Shown: positions 59,616-64,000 of the stretch, in pieces | Numbering within the stretch: the stretch's first letter is position 1 | Layout of the letters: each line of letters begins with the position of its first letter | Origin: Campylobacter portucalensis | GTDB lineage: Bacteria; Campylobacterota; Campylobacteria; Campylobacterales; Campylobacteraceae | Direction: 5' to 3' | DNA length: 64,000 nt | Assembly (NCBI RefSeq): GCF_009690845.1 | Contig: NZ_VWSJ01000009.1 | Coordinates: forward strand, 1-64,000 | Notes under the pieces: model-generated | What the model was told of the DNA's origin: nothing | What the model saw: the letters and a program-made list of their open reading frames with translations, nothing else | Database searches by the model: none | Program-made: the position numbers and the translations under genes

Positions 59616-59961
59616 AATAGTAAAATTTATGATACCTAAAAATTTTGTTTAGTAAAAACCCCTTGTCAGAGCTTACTTTGATAGGTATCAAAAAGACATT
59701 AAATTTAATATAAAACAAGAAAAGCAATATATGATTGATTATAAAAAATTTATGAGTTAAAACTATTTGCTTGGTCATCAAAATTTAAGTTAATAACAAA
59801 TATGATTTTGATAGATTTTATTTTTTAATTTTCATAATTATATAGTGTTTGATATTTGATTTTTATTTAAATATTAAATTTTATGATAATAGTTTATCTA
59901 AAATTAAATAAATGTTTTGTATAATACCAAATCTTAATTATAATAATTTTATAGGATAAAT
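59616..59961. other. Gene-free stretch with glycosyltransferase promoter
   Basis: No intact gene. One short open piece (RYQKDIKFNIKQEKQYMIDY) near 59680-59760 may belong to a lost gene. TATAAT at 59920-59925 is a good -10 box about 40 bases before the glycosyltransferase start. Confidence 0.5.
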
Positions 59962-60957
59962 ATGCAAAATTCAGAACTCATCTCAATTATAATTCCTGTT
60001 TATAATGTAGAAAAATATCTAAAAAAGTGTCTTGATAGCGTTATAAATCAAACTTATGAAAATTTAGAAATTATTTTAGTTGATGATGGAAGTAGTGATC
60101 AAAGCCCTAAAATTTGTGATGAATATGCACAAAAAGATTCTCGCATAAAGGTTATTCATCAAAAAAATTACGGTCAAGCTCACGCAAGAAATAGAGCTTT
60201 GGATATTATGCAAGGAGATTGGGTTGTTTTTATAGATAGTGATGATTTTGTGAGTATTTATTATGTAGAAAATTTATATAATTTAGCTAAAAAATATGGT
60301 GTTGATATAGCTATAACCAGCCTACTTAAAGTTCGTTTTGAAAATTTAAAGCTACCATCTTTTAAAAAGATAGATACCGAAGAAGTTTTTATACACACGA
60401 GAGTTGAAGCGATAGAGAATATGTTTTATTCTTACAAATATGCTCATTTTTCAGTAGCTAAAATTTTTAATTCTAAGCTTTTTTTAAATATCAAATTTCC
60501 AACTGGATTGATATATGAAGATACATATTTAATGTCAATTATATTTAATCAAGTAGATAATGTGGCTTTTTGTGATAAGGAAGATTATTTTTATCTAATC
60601 AGAAAAGATTCTACATCTAATTCTATTAATCAAAATAGACTAGATGTTTTTGAAATTTGCAATATACTAGAAGGGGGGGGGTATTTTAATGAGCAAAAAA
60701 TTCTTCAATCCATATATTATTTTAGGCTTATGATGTGTTGCTGTGCCGTAACTCTATTAAATGATTCTAATAATAAAAAGCTAGCATCTTTTATACAAAA
60801 AGAATTTAATAACTATATAAATAAAATCAATAATAAAAATGATAAAATCAATAAGATTAATAAAATTCGACTATTGATTTTTAAATATTTTGGTGTAAAA
60901 ATTTATTTTTATGCAGATAAGATTGCAAGAAAAATAGTTTATAGTGGATATAATTAA
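59962..60957 (+). CDS. Family 2 glycosyltransferase with in-frame G9 tract (ON)
   Basis: The 331-residue protein has a GT-A fold: LISIIIPVYNVEKYLKKCLDSVINQTYENLEIILVDDGSSD at the N-terminus and the DxD region GDWVVFIDSDDF near residue 90. Such enzymes add sugars to LOS, capsule or glycoprotein chains; donor and acceptor are unknown. Nine G at 60673-60681 encode three glycines (residues 238-240) and the frame continues. Loss of one G would end the protein within about 15 codons; gain of one would stop it at once. That is a classic contingency locus. Confidence 0.9.
   Translation: MQNSELISIIIPVYNVEKYLKKCLDSVINQTYENLEIILVDDGSSDQSPKICDEYAQKDSRIKVIHQKNYGQAHARNRALDIMQGDWVVFIDSDDFVSIYYVENLYNLAKKYGVDIAITSLLKVRFENLKLPSFKKIDTEEVFIHTRVEAIENMFYSYKYAHFSVAKIFNSKLFLNIKFPTGLIYEDTYLMSIIFNQVDNVAFCDKEDYFYLIRKDSTSNSINQNRLDVFEICNILEGGGYFNEQKILQSIYYFRLMMCCCAVTLLNDSNNKKLASFIQKEFNNYINKINNKNDKINKINKIRLLIFKYFGVKIYFYADKIARKIVYSGYN
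60673..60681 (+). repeat. G9 contingency tract in glycosyltransferase
   Basis: Nine consecutive G within the coding sequence. Poly-G tracts of 8-12 in Campylobacter surface genes are known to slip during replication and switch expression. In the given sequence the frame is intact. Confidence 0.9.
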
Positions 60958-60991
60958 GATATTTTATTAAAATTTAAATAAAAGGATAATA

Positions 60992-61486
60992 ATGCATAAC
61001 AATACTTACATAAATAATGGTGAAATTGACTTAATACGATTATTTAAAAATGCCTTTATAGAAAATGGGGGGGGGTAGGACCGTTTTTATAACGACATTT
61101 TGTTTTTTAGTTTTAGCTATTTTATACACAACTTTTGCTACAAAATGGTACAAAGCAGAAGCTTTGATTAAAATAGGATATTATAAAAATCATCAAAATG
61201 AAATAATGCTCACCAAAACTCCAGAAGTAGTTAAAGAGTTATCTTATATTTATGCAAAATCAACTTTAAATAAAGATTATTATATACAAAATATAAGCGA
61301 GATAAAAAATCAGCCAAAATATTTTAAAATAACATCTTATGGCAAAGACAATGCTTTAGCCAAAGAAGCCATAGAAATAGCAATAAAAGATTTGATTAAA
61401 TCTCATAAAAATATTTTGGATCAATACCTAAATTTACAAAAAAAATTATTTCTGACATTGATACTAAAATAGATTTTTTAAAAAAT
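60992..61486 (+). pseudogene. Wzz-like chain-length regulator gene: phase OFF at G9 and cut by prophage
   Basis: An ATG at 60992 behind AAAGGATAAT opens a frame encoding MHNNTYINNGEIDLIRLFKN. It runs through G9 into an immediate TAG. With 8 or 11 G it would join the frame that follows. That frame encodes RTVFITTFCFLVLAILYTTF (first membrane helix) and ATKWYKAEALIKIGYY, as in Wzz-type polysaccharide chain-length proteins. A second shift occurs at an A8 run (61438-61445); one more A would continue with IISDIDTKIDFLKN. Coding likeness ends at about 61486, so roughly half of a normal Wzz is missing. Confidence 0.78.
61067..61075 (+). repeat. G9 contingency tract in wzz-like gene (OFF)
   Basis: Nine G follow codon 25 of the frame that begins at 60992. 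Nine keeps the frame that meets TAG at 61076; eight or eleven would read through into the conserved membrane segment. Confidence 0.88.
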
Positions 61487-61512
61487 TGTAAAATTTTATT
61501 AGAAATCAAAGT

Positions 61513-61555
61513 GGGGGGATTTTGGGTGGAGGTGGCTTGGATTGGGGGTTGGGGG
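61513..61555 (+). other. G-rich segment near the prophage end
   Basis: Four G runs (six, three, five and five) fall in 43 bases, in a genome where such runs are rare. The spacing, 5, 17 and 2 bases, would allow a G-quadruplex only with one long loop. AATCAAAGTGG occurs on both sides of it (61505 and 61567). Confidence 0.5.
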
Positions 61556-62289
61556 TGATTTTTTGAAAATCAAAGTGGTGAATTTATATTTTACATTATT
61601 TTACAAAAATTTTACATTTTTTACATCATTTTAAAAAAGCTTTAAAATTCTTTATTTATGGGCTTTGGGCGGATGAGGCTGTGATAAATCTTATGTAGAA
61701 TGTAAAAAGTGAGAATGGGTAAAAAAGTCTTTAAAAGTGCGTTTATAGCGTGATTTGAGAGAAAAATAGCAAAGGTAAAAAATAAGAACTTGAAATGCGA
61801 ATTTAGGCAAAATTTACGCATTTTTTGTGTAAAATGGGTTTTGGTTCAAAATCGCTTCAAAAACTTCAAAAATAGTTCAAATAATCTCATTATATTGCTT
61901 TTAAAAGCCCATATAGTCGGTTTTGAAGTTTTTTACGATATATTTGATAAAACTTCAAAAAATTATTAAAATTAGCCATTAATAGCTTAATATTTTCTTA
62001 AAGATATCTTTGCAGCAGCTGTTATTTTAACGATTTTTCATTTCTTAAAATGTCACTATTTTAAATAAATTTTACTAAAATCACGCTATTTAGGGGATTA
62101 TCTCTTATAAGATTATTTTAATAATAGTTATAAAGTTATGATAATTTAAGAAATGATGATTGATTGACATTTTTTCTCGTTTAAGGTTAGCGTTCAAAAT
62201 TTACTTCAAAAATATTCAAAAAATCCTCAAAAAACTTCAAACTCCCTAAAAATCGGCTTTTTAAAAATTTCACAAATTTTACAAAATTT
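61556..62289. other. Non-coding left arm of the prophage
   Basis: About 730 bases between the proposed phage end and the repressor stop, without a credible gene. It has several ACTTCAAAAA-type repeats (about 61860-61960 and 62200-62245) and inverse copies of TGTAAAA (about 61585-61630). Such sequence could hold transposase-binding and enhancer sites, but I cannot map them. Confidence 0.5.
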
Positions 62290-63033
62290 TCAAAGTTTTG
62301 CAGTGTGAGCTACAACTCGCCCTATTATCCTACAAAGCTTTAAATTATCTTTTTCTATGGATATGGGGCTGTATTTTGGATTGTCTGAAATGAGTGTTAA
62401 TGCCTTTGTGATGGGGTTTTTATCCACTCTTTTAACTAAAACATCACCATCAAAATTTATCACATAAATGGAGCCGCTATTAATTCCTCCTTCGTTTGCT
62501 ATGGGATTTATATATAAAAGTTCGCCATCTTTTATCGTGGGCTCCATACTATCGCCTTTTGCATTGATGATGTGCATGTTTTTAAAAGGGGTTGTGATGC
62601 GTAAAAATAGTCTTAGGAAGTTTGCGTCTAGTTCCATAATAACGGGCATTTCATCGTAATTTATAGCTTCATCTCCTGCACTAGCGTAAGTATCTTCAAA
62701 ATAGGGAATTTTAACTATATCAAAATCGTTATTTTGTGACATTTTAAGGTTTGAGGGAGTATGCGATAGGTTTTTAGACTTTGCGACAGAGTAAGCGACA
62801 CTATGCGACAAATCTTTTGCTTCACTATGCGACAATTTACTACTAAAAAAATCTTGTGTTGAAATATTAAAAGCATTTGCAATTTTTTTTAAATTTCCTG
62901 TCGTAATATTTTTAGTTTTTCCTATCTCGTATCCTTTTATGCTATCTATAGAAACTCCAGAAAATTTTGCTAAGTCGCTTTGCGTCCAACCCTTTTCATC
63001 TCTTAATTGTTTTAGTCTTTGTGCTAAATCCAT
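62290..63033 (-). CDS. Phage repressor, HTH + S24 (LexA-like) peptidase
   Basis: A 247-residue C1-type repressor. The N-terminal HTH_3 is RLKQLRDEKGWTQSDLAKFSGVSIDSIKGYE (about residues 6-36). A low-complexity linker follows with repeats of LSHSEAKDLSHSVAYSVAKS. The S24 domain carries the Ser nucleophile in INAKGDSMEPTIKDGE and the Lys general base in DGDVLVKRVD. Self-cleavage on DNA damage would induce the phage. I use the ATG at 63033; the TTG at 63069 would add 12 residues and overlap the palindromic operator. Confidence 0.88.
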   Translation of the reverse strand: MDLAQRLKQLRDEKGWTQSDLAKFSGVSIDSIKGYEIGKTKNITTGNLKKIANAFNISTQDFFSSKLSHSEAKDLSHSVAYSVAKSKNLSHTPSNLKMSQNNDFDIVKIPYFEDTYASAGDEAINYDEMPVIMELDANFLRLFLRITTPFKNMHIINAKGDSMEPTIKDGELLYINPIANEGGINSGSIYVINFDGDVLVKRVDKNPITKALTLISDNPKYSPISIEKDNLKLCRIIGRVVAHTAKL

Positions 63034-63069
63034 TTTTTTACTCTTTCGAAACAAATTTAATCTTGACAA

Positions 63070-63149
63070 GTGTAATATATTACGCTATAATTTTACAAAT
63101 CTTTGATAATTATATCCAAACTAAGATTAAAAATTACAAATGTTTGTAA
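63070..63149. promoter_or_regulatory. Repressor-operator region with three palindromes
   Basis: Between the repressor and the early genes lie GTAATATATTAC (63072-63083, perfect palindrome), TTACAAA-TC-TTTGATAA (63093-63109) and TTACAAA-TG-TTTGTAA (63134-63149, perfect inverted repeat with a 2-base centre). The position, between divergent repressor and early operon, and the repeated half-site TTACAAA fit operators. Which protein binds which is unknown. Confidence 0.65.
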
Positions 63150-63195
63150 GAGTTATTTAAAAATTCAGTGTTAAACCAAATTTAAAGGAGATAGT

Positions 63196-63420
63196 GTGAG
63201 CAAAAATAGCATTAAAAAGGCTTATTTTGATAGAGAGACAAGGGAGATAAGGATACCTTTGCAAAGCGAAGTGTTTCCGACTTGCCCTATTTTAGGTGGG
63301 GACTTAAATATAAAGATATTTGTCCCCATGGAGGATTTAAGAGAGTTTATCTCAAATAATCAAGTTCTAAATCCACAGATCCGCTACTGCGAATTTAATT
63401 GGTCAGCTCGTTCTTTTTAG
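63196..63420 (+). CDS. Small phage early protein of unknown function
   Basis: A 74-residue protein beginning at GTG 63196 behind AAAGGAGATA, an excellent ribosome site. It lies where Mu has ner, but I see no helix-turn-helix: the sequence (KAYFDRETREIRIPLQSE, CPILGGDLNIKIFVPMEDLR) looks more like a small beta-rich protein. Its 3' end overlaps an opposite-strand small ORF by 26 bases. Confidence 0.7.
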   Translation: MSKNSIKKAYFDRETREIRIPLQSEVFPTCPILGGDLNIKIFVPMEDLREFISNNQVLNPQIRYCEFNWSARSF

Positions 63421-63541
63421 TTAGCAGCTGTGCTTGTTGCTCGGCAGTAAGCACAGACTTAATAGCTTCAATCTCTGCACTAAAATCAACTATTTTAGCG
63501 TAGAGAATGGCATAAAGAGCGTCTTTGTCTTCATTTGTCAT
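63395..63541 (-). CDS. Small antisense-oriented phage ORF (48 residues)
   Basis: A 48-residue frame on the minus strand, MTNEDKDALYAILYAKIVDF…, with AAGGAG eight bases before the ATG at 63541. It is helical and charged (SAEIEAIKSVLTAEQQAQLL). The ribosome site and clean composition favour a real gene. It points away from the early operon. I do not recognise it. Confidence 0.6.
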   Translation of the reverse strand: MTNEDKDALYAILYAKIVDFSAEIEAIKSVLTAEQQAQLLTKKNELTN

Positions 63542-63648
63542 TTTAATGGCTCCTTTCTATGAGATTTGATTTGCAATTATAATTATAGCAAAGGGGCTTT
63601 TAAAGTGAGTAAAGTTGGTTTAACAATGAATTTTTGAAAGGAGAGAGA

Positions 63649-63855
63649 GTGATAAAAGAGTATTTTTTAGAAAACTGCATAAGCATCAGACAATGGGCTA
63701 AAAAACATAATCTTCATGAGAGAACCACATATTTTGTAATCAATGGCAAACTTACTGGAACTATAAAATCCAATCATACAAAGGCTGTATTTGAAGCACT
63801 TTTAAAAGAGGGGATAATAGATGAGATGCCAAAAGCTCTAAGAGATGCTAGTTAG
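63649..63855 (+). CDS. Small HTH-like phage early protein
   Basis: A 68-residue protein beginning at GTG 63649 behind AAGGAG. SIRQWAKKHNLHERTTYFVINGKLTGTIK looks like a helix-turn-helix of the phage-regulator type (helix, turn at HNL, recognition helix ERTTYFVINGK). It may serve as the Ner-like control protein, by inference from size and place. It is 11 bases from the transposase start. Confidence 0.7.
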   Translation: MIKEYFLENCISIRQWAKKHNLHERTTYFVINGKLTGTIKSNHTKAVFEALLKEGIIDEMPKALRDAS

Positions 63856-63866
63856 GAAAAAGTAAA

Positions 63867-64000
63867 GTGTGGGTAAGCAGTAAAGAGGCGGCTGAAATTT
63901 TGGGGATAAAATACAGCAATTTGCGTCAGAAAATTTTAAGAGCTTCAAAAAAAAGCAAAATTTTTTGTTCTATTGATAGTAATATATTACACTTTAAATA
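63867..64000 (+). CDS. Start of probable MuA-like transposase (3' end outside window)
   Basis: GTG at 63867 opens a frame running off the window: MWVSSKEAAEILGIKYSNLR begins a winged/MerR-like N-terminal DNA-binding domain, as in the MuA transposases of Campylobacter Mu-like phages. Only 44 codons are visible, so the DDE catalytic domain cannot be seen. The call rests on this start and on gene order. Confidence 0.65.
   Translation, partial: MWVSSKEAAEILGIKYSNLRQKILRASKKSKIFCSIDSNILHFK

Larger units (their letters stand above)
61487..64000 (+). mobile_element. Left part of a Mu-like transposable prophage
   Basis: The gene order is that of Mu: a leftward S24-type repressor, an intergenic control region, small rightward early genes, then a gene beginning like a MuA-type transposase at the right edge. 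The proposed left end is the TG at 61487 (TGTAAAATTTTATT), exactly where Wzz-like coding ends. Forms of TGTAAAA recur in inverse orientation at about 61585-61630, as end-binding sites would. The right end and the 5-bp target duplication lie outside or cannot be checked here. Confidence 0.7.

Noticed and set aside
59527-59781. 84-residue minus-strand frame
   Set aside because: It lies antisense to the epimerase remnant, whose conserved motifs are on the plus strand.
61065-61472. Independent gene starting with ATG-GGG-GGG
   Set aside because: The ATG has no ribosome site; the upstream ATG at 60992 has one, and the conserved Wzz N-terminus spans the G tract, so it is one broken gene.
63033-63069. 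Upstream TTG start of the phage repressor
   Set aside because: It would add 12 residues before the HTH and overlap the palindrome; the ATG at 63033 fits the family length better.
1-64000. CRISPR array or restriction-modification system
   Set aside because: I saw no regularly spaced repeats with spacers and no methylase or restriction motifs in any intact gene.

Overview
The window is a piece of a low-GC Campylobacterota chromosome, almost certainly a Campylobacter. The arguments are the gene set and the order of genes as I remember it for the genus: monomeric isocitrate dehydrogenase, sucCD-oorDABC, xerH, tgt / aroB / MscS / mtaB, pycA / small ORF / bpt, and an M23 peptidase / pgbA-like / glcD / yihY / comEC cluster. 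Others are the frequent TTG and GTG starts, A/T-rich -10-only promoters and poly-G contingency tracts. I cannot fix the species; a C. ureolyticus/C. hominis-like lineage would fit, but that is a guess.

Layout. 1-1045 is the 5' part of a gene for an exported coiled-coil protein with a Ser/Gly/Pro-rich tail, cut by the window edge. 1984-5945 is ftsZ-ftsA-ppiD (minus). 6716-8930 is rsmH-ftsL-like-rmuC (plus). 10517-17682 is an oxidative TCA block (icd, sucC, sucD, oorD, oorA, oorB, oorC, minus) ending in a hairpin terminator. 17758-22291 holds mltG and an AsmA-like giant that overlap head to head, then xerH. 22953-33939 is a housekeeping stretch: hup, yaaA, tRNA-Leu, a CPBP protein, lolC/E, secA, lolA, a PIF1-like helicase, a Nudix hydrolase, mgtE and an M23 peptidase. 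34076-41575 holds the pgbA-like gene, glcD-like, yihY-like, capA-like, comEC and ppk1. 42824-51522 holds tgt, a TrkA-like gene, aroB, an MscS channel, mtaB, an FtsH-like protein without the protease zinc motif, and mogA.

From about 51.5 kb the sequence becomes accessory and partly decayed: WG-repeat remnants, remnants with poly-G tracts, a nicotinamidase-like gene, a recent tandem duplication of Sel1-repeat genes and an amino-acid-binding protein. tRNA-Arg, pycA, a small ORF, bpt and a phosphomannomutase gene follow. A surface-polysaccharide remnant comes next: a decayed UDP-GlcNAc 2-epimerase, a glycosyltransferase with an in-frame G9 tract, and a Wzz-like gene with a G9 tract that is out of frame. 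The Wzz-like gene stops abruptly where a Mu-like prophage seems to begin (about 61487). The prophage shows its leftward S24-type repressor, a palindrome-rich control region, three small early genes and the first codons of the probable transposase.

Functionally the core genes cover division (FtsZ/FtsA/FtsL-like, MltG, M23), envelope biogenesis (PpiD, SecA, LolA/LolC-E, AsmA-like), the 2-oxoglutarate branch of the TCA cycle and tRNA modification. The right end and the left edge hold the variable surface: homopolymeric tracts in coding regions or in a promoter, short direct repeats, gene decay and a transposing phage.
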